A DNA stretch of 63,976 nucleotides, taken from JBOGXA01 sp050694175 (lineage in GTDB: Bacteria > Actinomycetota > CADDZG01 > WHSQ01). The position numbers and the translations under genes are program-made. Numbering within the stretch: position 1 is the first letter of the stretch; every line of letters begins with the position of its first letter. The notes below the pieces were generated by a model. It was not told where the DNA came from. It did not search any database and worked only from the letters and a program-made list of their open reading frames with translations. The stretch is taken from positions 1 through 63,976 of the forward strand of contig JBOGXA010000022.1 in the NCBI GenBank assembly GCA_050694175.1, in the 5' to 3' direction. Below are positions 1 to 7,853 of this stretch, piece after piece.

Positions 1-763
1 ACCTCCAGTTTGCGGGAACTGCGCCGAAGCCGACCTCGGTCGAGTAACCATGCACGGTCTCGAGGAAACGAACCGCGCCGGGGGTATCGCCTGCGAGAAC
101 GAGTCCCAGAGCGGCGTTGTCGGCCTCATCGATCAACTCGTTGGCGAGCGGAGATGAATCGGCCAACAGCCACACCATCCCCGACCCGACCTCGTGCACG
201 GTCATGAGCGGGTCGCCCAGTCCGGCGAGGACGACCTCGCCGTCGCCCCCGTCGGACCACTTACCCTCTCCTGCGGTCCACACCTCCGAGACGTCGCCGA
301 GATCACCGACCGCGCGGGCGGTCTCCGGCCCTGGTATGGAGTGCGTGGGGGCGTCGTCCAGAATCGAGTCGATCCAGGATGCCGTCGCACCTCCTCCGGC
401 AACCAGCGTCCCGCCGTCCGCGACGAAGCGATTCACGGTTTCCACCTCCTCAGGAGGGAGCTGAGCATCCATCACGAAGAGCGTCTCGCGGGGGCTGGGA
501 GGTGCGTCGGCGAGATCGACTCGCTGGCGGTGCACTTCGTAGCCCGCTCGCTCGAGCAGCTGGGCATACGCCGCGAACCCCTCGGACGAGGTTGCGTAGG
601 AGGACGAGGGAACTCCCCCCGTCGTCCCCAGGAAGGTCGAGATCACCCACCCGACGACGTTCAGACCCACCAGCAGCGCAACCGCCATGATCGCGAATCG
701 CGTCGCCGGGCCGCGGCGCCACATCCTCCGAGCCGGGGCGACGACGTGCCCTCTGGTGCTCAT
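1..763 (-). CDS. DUF4350 domain protein (3' part missing)
   Basis: The minus frame beginning with ATG at 763 is open to the window edge with no stop, so the C-terminus lies outside. A short basic N-terminus is followed by one membrane segment (about residues 24-44), then an extracytoplasmic domain that reads like DUF4350: a YAQLLERAGYEV helix, the strand ETLFVMDAQLPPEE and a GGTLVAGGG turn, all typical of this GATase-like fold, and near the edge DEADNAALGLVLAG. The ATG overlaps the stop of the DUF4129 gene upstream (TCAT at 760-763, read as ATGA), so the two are translationally coupled. In actinobacteria such genes usually stand with DUF4129, DUF58 and MoxR genes. The biochemical function is unknown. 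The family call is from motif recognition only. Confidence 0.75.
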   Translation of the reverse strand, partial: MSTRGHVVAPARRMWRRGPATRFAIMAVALLVGLNVVGWVISTFLGTTGGVPSSSYATSSEGFAAYAQLLERAGYEVHRQRVDLADAPPSPRETLFVMDAQLPPEEVETVNRFVADGGTLVAGGGATASWIDSILDDAPTHSIPGPETARAVGDLGDVSEVWTAGEGKWSDGGDGEVVLAGLGDPLMTVHEVGSGMVWLLADSSPLANELIDEADNAALGLVLAGDTPGAVRFLETVHGYSTEVGFGAVPANWR

Positions 764-1380
764 GTCGACCTCGCGAGCACACGCTCCCACCCGGTTTTGC
801 TCGTCGTCACGTCCGGGGCCTCCGGCCGGCGGCGCCCGTAGACGATCTCCTCGAAGATGCGGGCGACCTCGTCGAAATCTCGGCGCGCGAGCTTCGCCGC
901 CACCTGGCCGGTCGTGATCGAGGGCCGCCAGTCGATGCGGCCTGCCTCATCCAGCCTCAGAAGGCCGGCGCGGAAGCGCAACCGAATGGCGCGCTCGAGG
1001 TGTCCGGCCCGCTCGGCCTCGTCGGCTTCGCGCTCGAGGGCACGTGGGTCGAGCGCTTCGGTCCTGCTCACCGGCGATGACTCGCCACCCGCTCGAGTCC
1101 GGCGCTTGATGACCGATCTCGCGACCACCACCGCGATCGCCACCACAACGAGGCCCAGAAACGCCCAGAGCGCGTTTTCACCTCCGGGAAAGACATCGAC
1201 CACGGCGTCAAACGCCCGCCTCACCGTTTCTCCTATTGATTCGAACAGGCCGCGCAGTGGGCGCGGGGGACTCACCTCCCGAAAGCGCCTCTCCGAGAGG
1301 ATGTCGCGCGCCTCCCCGCGGGCCCGATCCGCATCCCACGACCCGACATCTTGAGATGTGAGTAAGGCGGAGGCGGTCAT
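760..1380 (-). CDS. DUF4129 domain membrane protein
   Basis: 206 residues. An acidic, cytoplasm- or periplasm-exposed N-terminus (1-68) precedes a single membrane helix (about 70-91), and a C-terminal DUF4129 domain follows (about 115-195), recognised by READEAERAGHLERAIRLRF, a DEAGRIDWRPSITTGQ segment and the family's FDEVARIFEEIVYG ending. This is the usual layout for the transglutaminase-associated DUF4129 family, although no transglutaminase domain is present. It sits in the middle of a three-gene minus operon with 4-bp ATGA overlaps on both sides (1377-1380 and 760-763). The role is unknown; in many actinobacteria the same trio accompanies MoxR/DUF58 genes and is presumed to act at the cell envelope. 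Confidence 0.8.
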   Translation of the reverse strand: MTASALLTSQDVGSWDADRARGEARDILSERRFREVSPPRPLRGLFESIGETVRRAFDAVVDVFPGGENALWAFLGLVVVAIAVVVARSVIKRRTRAGGESSPVSRTEALDPRALEREADEAERAGHLERAIRLRFRAGLLRLDEAGRIDWRPSITTGQVAAKLARRDFDEVARIFEEIVYGRRRPEAPDVTTSKTGWERVLARST

Positions 1381-2348
1381 TCCCGGTGCGGGGGCGGCGG
1401 GGGTGGCGGGGGCGGCGGCCTAAAGCCCGCCGATCCATCGCGCGCGCGAGCCGGCGTTCCACCGGCCTGAGCCTCCGGCGCCCCGCCGATCTGCCGGGCG
1501 AGAAGCTCGAGGTCGAACCCTTCCTTGCGCACCCTCAGGTCGAAGTAGGCAATCGCAACGACGGCGGCGAGTAGGGGCTGCGTAAGAACGCTGACGATGA
1601 AGGCCACAAGTTGGTTCCAAACAAGCACCCCCGTGAAACTCGTCAACCTCTCTCCGGGGTCGATCGTGATCAGCTCGTTGAACAGGACATCGAAGATGAT
1701 CCCGACTACGAACGTCAGCAGGTAGGCAACAATGAGCACCGCCGCCGTGGGCCACCACCGCCCCTGTACCAGTCTCTGCGAGCGGCTGAGCGCCTTCGTG
1801 CCGCGGTAGCCTTCGGCCAGGAGAGCGGCGTGGCTGGCGAAGAAGGTGACCGCGACGAACAACGCGGCCCCGAGGATCGCCAGGACCGCGATCACAATTC
1901 CCAAGACGCCGAGCGCGCTGAAGATCACCGCCACGAGAGCGGAAGCAAATCCAAGCAGCACGAATATGAGGAAAAGCAAGATAAGGATCCACAACACCGA
2001 ATGGAATCGTTTGAACGCGAAGGAAACCGATTCCCCGGCCCGCACCGGTCTTCCGACGTAGGCTTCGGCGACTCCCTTCAAACAGGCGGCCGTGGCCAGC
2101 CAGCCACCCATGAACTGGATGATCGTGACGGCGATGGACGCGCCCACAAATGCGTTCATGTCCGCCTGGCTGACGAACCCGCCCGGGTCCGGCGCAATCC
2201 CGACCAGGAGCAGCGTGCCCACCGCCATCACCGGAAGCAAGGCGATAGCCACGATCGCCATGAAGGTCAGCGCATTGCGGAGGTAGAGCTTGATGGAGAC
2301 GTCGAGGATCTCGCCGATGCGAAGGGGTCGTAACTCGGGCGCCCGCAT
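1377..2348 (-). CDS. Polytopic membrane protein with proline-rich tail
   Basis: 323 residues when started at the ATG at 2346-2348. The open frame continues upstream to 2603, but that part runs antisense to the glycosylase gene and has no membrane or domain character. The protein begins with RPLRIGEILDVSIKLYLRNA, the amphipathic entry helix common to proteins with the glycerophosphoryl-diester-phosphodiesterase membrane domain. About six hydrophobic helices follow, and the C-terminus ends in a run of ten prolines. A TATGTT box lies exactly 6 nt before the ATG, so the mRNA may be leaderless. It is first in the operon with DUF4129 and DUF4350. No catalytic domain is visible, so a membrane-scaffold or transport role is only a guess. 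Confidence 0.7.
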   Translation of the reverse strand: MRAPELRPLRIGEILDVSIKLYLRNALTFMAIVAIALLPVMAVGTLLLVGIAPDPGGFVSQADMNAFVGASIAVTIIQFMGGWLATAACLKGVAEAYVGRPVRAGESVSFAFKRFHSVLWILILLFLIFVLLGFASALVAVIFSALGVLGIVIAVLAILGAALFVAVTFFASHAALLAEGYRGTKALSRSQRLVQGRWWPTAAVLIVAYLLTFVVGIIFDVLFNELITIDPGERLTSFTGVLVWNQLVAFIVSVLTQPLLAAVVAIAYFDLRVRKEGFDLELLARQIGGAPEAQAGGTPARARDGSAGFRPPPPPPPPPPHRE

Positions 2349-2354
2349 GGCCAC

Positions 2355-2360
2355 AACATA
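2355..2360 (-). promoter_or_regulatory. -10 box (TATGTT) of a leaderless promoter
   Basis: On the minus strand TATGTT ends 6 nt before the ATG at 2348, which would put the transcription start on the start codon. There is no Shine-Dalgarno sequence in the gap. The same geometry recurs before several other genes in this window. Confidence 0.5.
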
Positions 2361-2414
2361 CCGGGGCGGGGACCCCGTTCGCCTCATTTCGACCCGGGGC
2401 TGGAGAATGTCACG

Positions 2415-2987
2415 ATGCATGACGGCCCTCGTCCGACGCGGCCGACCAGAGACCAGATCGCCGCGGCCGAAGGAGCCCGTGTGCCCGACGTCATCGCCGA
2501 GAACCTCGACATCCTCTTTTGCGGCATCAACCCCGGGCTCTACTCGGGTGCCATCGGCCACCACTTCGCGCGCCCGGGTAATCGCTTCTGGAAAACACTG
2601 CACGCGGCCGGGTTCACCGATCGCGTTCTAGATCCGTTTGACGAGCACCTCCTGTTGGACTGCGGGCTCGGCATCACTAACTTCGTCAATCGCGCGACGG
2701 CCACCGCCGACTCCGTCGATCCCGACGAGTTGCGGAGTGGAGCGGGACGCCTGCGACGTAAGGTGCGCCGGTTCCGCCCTCGCTGGGTCGCCTTTCTCGG
2801 TCTGGGCGCCTACCGGATCGCGTTTGCGAGGCCGACCGCCGTCATCGGACGCCAGCCAGAACAGCTGGGCGACTCCGGCATTTGGCTCCTCCCGAACCCG
2901 AGCGGGCTAAACGCGCACTACCAGCTGCCCGACCTCGCCCGAGTCTTTGGTGAGCTCCGACGTGAATGTTCCACGGCCGCGGGATAA
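2415..2987 (+). CDS. mug: G/U mismatch-specific uracil-DNA glycosylase (Mug/TDG family)
   Basis: 190 residues, slightly longer than E. coli Mug (168) because of an N-terminal extension. It removes uracil or ethenocytosine opposite guanine by flipping the base out and cutting the N-glycosidic bond. The two active-site motifs are clear: GINPG at residues 37-41, with the asparagine that positions the water, and NPSGLN at 161-166, which inserts into the minor groove. Also present are HFARPGNRFWK (about 50-60) and GLGITNFV (about 84-91), both typical of the family. GC-rich genomes such as this one suffer much cytosine deamination. Upstream, GGAG at 2402-2405 could serve as ribosome site; GAGAAT 6 nt before the ATG could equally be a leaderless -10 box. 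The gene is transcribed away from the preceding operon. Confidence 0.93.
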   Translation: MHDGPRPTRPTRDQIAAAEGARVPDVIAENLDILFCGINPGLYSGAIGHHFARPGNRFWKTLHAAGFTDRVLDPFDEHLLLDCGLGITNFVNRATATADSVDPDELRSGAGRLRRKVRRFRPRWVAFLGLGAYRIAFARPTAVIGRQPEQLGDSGIWLLPNPSGLNAHYQLPDLARVFGELRRECSTAAG

Positions 2988-3018
2988 TCGCCTCGGGGGC
3001 CGATGAAAGGAGCAAGGC

Positions 3019-4032
3019 ATCACGCGAGTCGCCCTGTACCTGCAGGACAAGCACCCCATCCGCGACGGCATGCGCTATGCGCAGCGGGCCGAGCGCGCCG
3101 GCTTCGACGCGGTGTGGCAGGCCGAGTCGCGGCTTGTGCGCGAAGCGACGGTGCCGATGGCGGCGTTCGCGGCAACCACCTCGACGATCAAGGTCGGGTC
3201 CGGCGTCGTCAACACGTGGACGCGCAACGTCGGGCTGCTGGCGTCGACCTTCGTCACGCTGGATGACCTAGCCCCGGGCCGCGTGCTCCTCGGACTCGGG
3301 GCGTGGTGGGATCCTCTCGCCACCAAAGTGGGCATAACGCGTTATCGCCCCCTTCAATGCATGAGTGAGACGGTGGCCGCGTGTCGCGAGCTGTTCGCGC
3401 TCAAGGAGGTCAACTTCAACGGCGAGTTCGTCCACCTCGACGGCGTGAGGATCGACGTGGTCCACGGAGACACATCGCCGCGCGACATCCCGATCTACGT
3501 CGGGGCGACCGGACCGAGGATGCTCGAGCTTGCCGGCGAGATCGCCGACGGCGTCCTCCTCAACTACATGGTGTCGCCTTCCTACAACGACGACGCTATG
3601 GAGAGGATCGAGGTCGGAGCGAAGCGCGCCGGCCGCACCATCGACGAGGTAGACAGGCCTCAGCTCGTCGTGTGCTCACTCGACAGCGACCGGACGAAAG
3701 CATTGGATGCGGCCCGCATCCTGCTCACCCAGTACCTCGGCCAGCAGCCGCACATCATGAAGGCGTCGGGCGTTTCCGACGACCTCGTCCGGGAGATCAA
3801 CGCGCACGTGGACTGGCCGGCGTCCCACGAGGAGATCGTCGCCGCGTCCCATCTGGTTCCCGACGAGATCGTGCAACTGGTGACCGCCTCGGGCACACCC
3901 GACGAATGCCGCGCCAAGGTCGCGGAGTACGTCGGTCACGGTGCCACGTGCCCCGTCCTGTATCCGCTGGGCGACGATGTCGACGCCATGATCGACGCGT
4001 TCGCGAAGGAGGGGGTTGGGGAGGGGTCATGA
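3019..4032 (+). CDS. LLM-class flavin/F420-dependent oxidoreductase, probable ATC start
   Basis: About 337 residues. The sequence belongs to the luciferase-like monooxygenase superfamily, in the branch of coenzyme F420-dependent methylenetetrahydromethanopterin reductases: early RVALYLQDKHP strand, AERAGFDAVWQAES, the VGSGVVNTWTRN loop, APGRVLLGLG and the DIPIYVGATGPRMLELAGE segment near residue 160-180. The first ATG in frame (3070) would remove the first beta strand and helix of the barrel. The frame is closed by TGA at 3004-3006, and the only position with a good ribosome site is ATC at 3019, six bases after AAAGGAG (3006-3012). I therefore place the start at ATC, with ATG 3070 as fallback. 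The stop overlaps the start of ygeY (ATGA), so this enzyme is the first member of the purine operon. Its substrate is unknown. Confidence 0.82.
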   Translation: MTRVALYLQDKHPIRDGMRYAQRAERAGFDAVWQAESRLVREATVPMAAFAATTSTIKVGSGVVNTWTRNVGLLASTFVTLDDLAPGRVLLGLGAWWDPLATKVGITRYRPLQCMSETVAACRELFALKEVNFNGEFVHLDGVRIDVVHGDTSPRDIPIYVGATGPRMLELAGEIADGVLLNYMVSPSYNDDAMERIEVGAKRAGRTIDEVDRPQLVVCSLDSDRTKALDAARILLTQYLGQQPHIMKASGVSDDLVREINAHVDWPASHEEIVAASHLVPDEIVQLVTASGTPDECRAKVAEYVGHGATCPVLYPLGDDVDAMIDAFAKEGVGEGS

Positions 4033-5228
4033 CCGAGTACCTCGACGCCGCGGAGAGTTACCGCGACGACGTCACGTCGTTCCTGCGCGACATAGTCGCC
4101 ATCCCCTCTCCATCCTGCGAGGAAGCCGGCGTCGCCCAGCGCGTGGTCGAGGAGATGACCGCGCTCGGTTACGAAGAGGCAGGGATCGACACGATGGGGA
4201 ATGTGATCGGGCGGGTGGGCGACGGCGCCCTAAAGCTCCTTCTCGATGCCCACATGGACACGGTCGGGGTGGGAGATCCGGGAGCATGGCCCCACGATCC
4301 CTATAGCGGGAAGCTGGAGGATGGCGTTGTCTTCGGCCGCGGCGCCTCCGACAACAAAGGCGCCGTAGCCGCGCAGGTCTACGCCGGCCGGCTGCTGGCC
4401 GACCGAGGCCTCGACGACGCCGACGTCACCGTCTTCGTGGTTGGAACGGTGATGGAGGAGGACTGCGACGGGCTCGCGCTCGGTTACGTGTGCAGTGAAT
4501 CGATAGGCGATGTCGACGCCGTCGTGCTCGGTGAGTGCACGAACCTCGACGTTTATCGCGGGCACCGCGGTCGAACGGAGATGAGCGTAACGACAACCGG
4601 AGTCTCCGCACATGCGAGCGCACCTGAACGCGGGCGCAATGCCGTCGCCACGATGGCGCCGATCATCACCGAGGTCACCGAACTCAACGATCGCCTGGCC
4701 GACGACGAGTTCCTCGGGAAGGGGACGGTGGCCGTCACCAAGGTCGAATGCGCCACGGCGTCGCTGAATGCGATCCCCGACCGATGCACCATCTACCTCG
4801 ACCGCAGGCTCACGGCGGGAGAGACCCTTGAGTCGGCGCTCGACGAGGTTCGATCGCTCGCGTCGGCTCGCTCGGCCGCCATCGAGGTGCTGGAATACGC
4901 GGAGCCGTCGCACACGGGGTTCACCCTGCAGACCCAGAAGTACTTCCCGACATGGACGCTGAACGAAGAGCACGCCCTCGTGCGGGCCGGAGTGGCGGCG
5001 GGGCGCGAGGCATTGGGCACCACACCGTCCGTCGGCAAGTGGACGTTCTCCACCAACGGAGTATCGTCGGCCGGACGGCTTGGAATCCCGACGATCGGCT
5101 TCGGTCCGAGCGAGGAGCGATGGGCGCACACGGTCGACGACCAGTGCCCGGTCGACCATCTGGTGAGGTCGATCGCGTTCTATGCGGCGTTACCGGCCGC
5201 GCTCAGAGGTGAGGGGCTGACGAAGTGA
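4029..5228 (+). CDS. ygeY: YgeY-family M20 metallohydrolase
   Basis: 399 residues, the usual length of the YgeY group of M20 peptidases (the 'selenium metabolism-linked hydrolase' family). Metal ligands and catalytic residues are in place: H75 and D77 in DAHMDTVG, bridging D108 in RGASDNKG, the catalytic glutamate pair E143/E144 in VMEEDCDG and a late histidine in WAHTVDDQ. In E. coli and in gut purine degraders ygeY stands with ygeW and ygeX and is assigned to ring-opened purine breakdown, probably hydrolysing an amide or ureido intermediate; the exact reaction was not visible here. The open frame extends upstream to 3381 but that is an out-of-frame shadow of the LLM gene. The ATG at 4029 overlaps the LLM stop by 4 bp, and the stop overlaps the following GTG. 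Confidence 0.88.
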   Translation: MTEYLDAAESYRDDVTSFLRDIVAIPSPSCEEAGVAQRVVEEMTALGYEEAGIDTMGNVIGRVGDGALKLLLDAHMDTVGVGDPGAWPHDPYSGKLEDGVVFGRGASDNKGAVAAQVYAGRLLADRGLDDADVTVFVVGTVMEEDCDGLALGYVCSESIGDVDAVVLGECTNLDVYRGHRGRTEMSVTTTGVSAHASAPERGRNAVATMAPIITEVTELNDRLADDEFLGKGTVAVTKVECATASLNAIPDRCTIYLDRRLTAGETLESALDEVRSLASARSAAIEVLEYAEPSHTGFTLQTQKYFPTWTLNEEHALVRAGVAAGREALGTTPSVGKWTFSTNGVSSAGRLGIPTIGFGPSEERWAHTVDDQCPVDHLVRSIAFYAALPAALRGEGLTK

Positions 5229-7852
5229 CCCAACACATTGAGATGACCGTCAACGGCGATCCGGTCACAGTCAATGCCGACTCTGACGAGACCCTGCTCG
5301 ATGTTCTACGCGACCACCTCGGGTTGCTGTCGGCCAAGGACGCCTGCCAGCCGGAGGGCTACTGCGGGTGCTGCACGGTGCTCGTCGACGGCCGCGCCCG
5401 TGTGTCCTGCTCCGCAGCGGCGTCGACGTTCGCCGGCAAGTCGATCGTCACGCTCGAAGGACTCGATGATTCTGACCGGGAGGCATTTGCACTCGCTTTT
5501 GCGGCGACCGGTGCATCCCAGTGCGGATTCTGCTCGCCGGGCATCGTCGTGAAGGCGCGTCATCTGCTGTCCAAGAACCCGGAGCCGTCGCGCACCGACA
5601 TCGCCAAGGCTCTGGCAGGAAACCTCTGCCGGTGCACGGGCTATGTCAAGGTGATCGATTCGGTCCAGCTTGCCGGGAGGCTCATCGCGGGAGAGCAGCC
5701 GCCGCACCTCGATTGGTCGGGCCGGATTGGGAGCCGGACTCCCAAGTACGAAGCTTTCGAGCTCGCGCTCGGAAAGAAACCGTTCATCAACGACATGACC
5801 GTCGAAGGCATGCTCCACGCAGCCCTCACGTTCTCCGAACACCCGCGCGCCGTCGTCGCGAGGATCGACACGGCCGCCGCCGAGGCGATCGAGGGCGTCG
5901 TCGCGGTGGTCCTCGCCGAGGACGTTCCCGGGGACCGTGAGGTGGGCGCGATCGTCGACGACTGGCCGGTGCTCGTCGGTCAGGGAGAGACCACGCGCTG
6001 CGTGGGCGACGTGCTCGCCGCGGTCGTCGCGACCAGCCGGCCCGCCGCGCGCCGGGGAGCCGCCGCGATCGAAGTCGAGTACGAGGTCCTCGAGCCCGTG
6101 ACCGACCCCGAGGAGGCTCTTACCCCCGATGCGCCGGCGGTGCACGAGGGCGGCAACGTCCTCAAGAGCTACAAGATCGACCGCGGGGACGTCGACGGGG
6201 CTCTCGCTCGCTCTTCCCACACGGTGACCGAGACGTTCCAGACGCAGTTCATCGAGCACGCGTTCCTCGAGCCGGAATCGTCGCTCGCATATCCGGAAGA
6301 CGACGGCATACGCGTGTTCTCGGGTGGCCAGGGGATCTGGGACGACCGACGGCAGATCGCGCGCATCCTCGGCGAGCCCGAGTCGAAGGTGCGAGTGACG
6401 CTCGTGTCCAACGGTGGCGCGTTCGGTGCCAAGGAGGATCTTGGTATCAACGGCCATGCGGCGCTGCTGGCGCGAACCACCGGCGCGCCCGTGAAGCTCA
6501 CCCTGTCGCGCGACGAGTCGATACGCATGCATTCAAAGCGCCACCCACTCCGCATGACATATACGGTGGGCTGCGACGCCGACGGCACACTTACCGCGGT
6601 TAAGGCGCGCATCGTGGGCGACACCGGAGCGTACGCAAGCGTCGGCGACAAGGTGCTGCAGCGAGCGTGCGGACATTCGTGTAGCGCGTACGAGGTCCCC
6701 AATGTCTACGTCGAATCGCACGCGGTCTACACGAACAACCCGCCCTGCGGGGCCATGCGCGGGTTTGGCTCCAACCAGGCCAACTTCGCCATGGAGGGCT
6801 GCCTCGACCGGCTCGCGGAGAAGGTCGGCATCGACGGATGGGACATCCGGTGGCGCAACGCGCTCGAGTCCGGCAAGATGTTCGGCACCGGCCAGGTGCT
6901 GGGTGACGGCGTCGGTTTCAAGAAATGCCTCGCCGCCCTCAAGGACGTCTACAAGGGAGCGGTGCACGCAGGTATTGCGGGCGCGGTCAAGAACGTCGGG
7001 GTCGGCAACGGGCTGCCCGAGTACGGGCGTGCCTCGATCGAGGTCTTTGACGACGGCTCGATCCTTCTCCGACACTCGTGGACGGAGATGGGCCAGGGCG
7101 TGCACACCGTGTTGCAGCAGGTGGCTTGCGAAGAGCTCGCATCGGCCGGTCTGGAACTCAAGCACATCACCGTGATGGTCGACACAGAGCGCGAGTTCGC
7201 GACCGGCCAAACGACGGCGTCGCGCGGCACGTTCCTCGGCGGGCTGGCGGTCAAGAAGGCATGTGAGAGCTTGAAGGCCGAGCTCAACGGGAACAGGCTC
7301 GCAGATCTCGCGGGCAAGGAGTTCACCGGCGAGGTCGCGTTCAAGATCACGCAGCCGATGGACGCGAGCGACCTCTCGCGCTCACACATCTGCTTCGGCT
7401 GGGGCGCGCAGGTCGTGATCCTCGACGACTCCGGGGCCATCGCCAAGGTGGTCGCCGCCCACGACGTCGGCAAGGTCATGAACCGCAACCTGCTGGAAGG
7501 TCAGATCGAAGGCTCCGTCCACATGGGGCTGGGTCACTCGCTTACAGAAGAGTTCGTCGTCGAGGGCGGCTACATCAAAACCCCGACGCTGAAGTCGCAG
7601 GGAATCATCCCGGCCAAGGGCATGCCCGACGTCGAGTGCATATTCATAGAGGAGTCGCAACCCGAAGGGCCGTACGGCGCGAAGGGGGTCGGCGAGATCG
7701 GGTTGCTGCCGACCGCGAGTGCCGTGGCCGCTGCCTGCCACTCGTTCGACGGCGTGTGGCGCAATACCTTGCCGATGAAGGACACCGCGGCCGCCAAAAA
7801 GGCACACCCGCGCGCGGTCTCCAAGCACCGCGGCGCACGCGCCGGGCGCTGA
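5225..7852 (+). CDS. Fused xanthine dehydrogenase (2Fe-2S + molybdopterin), selenium-dependent type
   Basis: 875 residues. Residues 1-155 hold two [2Fe-2S] clusters: plant-ferredoxin type C41/C47/C49/C50/C62 region, then C100-GFC and C135-RC. From about 170 onward is a complete molybdenum hydroxylase domain with GGAFGAKED, the AMRGFGSNQ loop and KGVGEIG near the C-terminus containing the catalytic glutamate. There is no FAD domain, so electrons must leave through another protein. The architecture and length match the 'selenium-dependent xanthine dehydrogenase' family found with ygeY, ssnA and ygeW. That label refers to a labile selenium ligand, not to selenocysteine, and no in-frame TGA occurs. 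No selD, yqeB or yqeC is in the window. Predicted role: hypoxanthine/xanthine to urate. GTG start in a GTGA overlap with ygeY. Confidence 0.88.
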   Translation: MTQHIEMTVNGDPVTVNADSDETLLDVLRDHLGLLSAKDACQPEGYCGCCTVLVDGRARVSCSAAASTFAGKSIVTLEGLDDSDREAFALAFAATGASQCGFCSPGIVVKARHLLSKNPEPSRTDIAKALAGNLCRCTGYVKVIDSVQLAGRLIAGEQPPHLDWSGRIGSRTPKYEAFELALGKKPFINDMTVEGMLHAALTFSEHPRAVVARIDTAAAEAIEGVVAVVLAEDVPGDREVGAIVDDWPVLVGQGETTRCVGDVLAAVVATSRPAARRGAAAIEVEYEVLEPVTDPEEALTPDAPAVHEGGNVLKSYKIDRGDVDGALARSSHTVTETFQTQFIEHAFLEPESSLAYPEDDGIRVFSGGQGIWDDRRQIARILGEPESKVRVTLVSNGGAFGAKEDLGINGHAALLARTTGAPVKLTLSRDESIRMHSKRHPLRMTYTVGCDADGTLTAVKARIVGDTGAYASVGDKVLQRACGHSCSAYEVPNVYVESHAVYTNNPPCGAMRGFGSNQANFAMEGCLDRLAEKVGIDGWDIRWRNALESGKMFGTGQVLGDGVGFKKCLAALKDVYKGAVHAGIAGAVKNVGVGNGLPEYGRASIEVFDDGSILLRHSWTEMGQGVHTVLQQVACEELASAGLELKHITVMVDTEREFATGQTTASRGTFLGGLAVKKACESLKAELNGNRLADLAGKEFTGEVAFKITQPMDASDLSRSHICFGWGAQVVILDDSGAIAKVVAAHDVGKVMNRNLLEGQIEGSVHMGLGHSLTEEFVVEGGYIKTPTLKSQGIIPAKGMPDVECIFIEESQPEGPYGAKGVGEIGLLPTASAVAAACHSFDGVWRNTLPMKDTAAAKKAHPRAVSKHRGARAGR

Positions 7853-7853
7853 A

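Noticed and set aside
194..841. Plus-strand frame of 215 codons opposite the DUF4350 gene
   Set aside because: The minus frame shows family motifs and a signal-anchor; the plus frame is Arg/Gly/His-rich without domains.
1384..1420. G/C-rich simple repeat as a regulatory or recombination site
   Set aside because: It encodes the polyproline C-terminus of the membrane protein in frame.
3381..4028. N-terminal extension of ygeY in the same open frame
   Set aside because: It lies out of frame inside the LLM gene and is Arg-rich. The YgeY family starts at MTEYLDAAES.
5225..7852. Search for a selenocysteine codon or SECIS in the selenium-type XDH
   Set aside because: The frame has no internal TGA. 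The family uses labile selenium, not selenocysteine.
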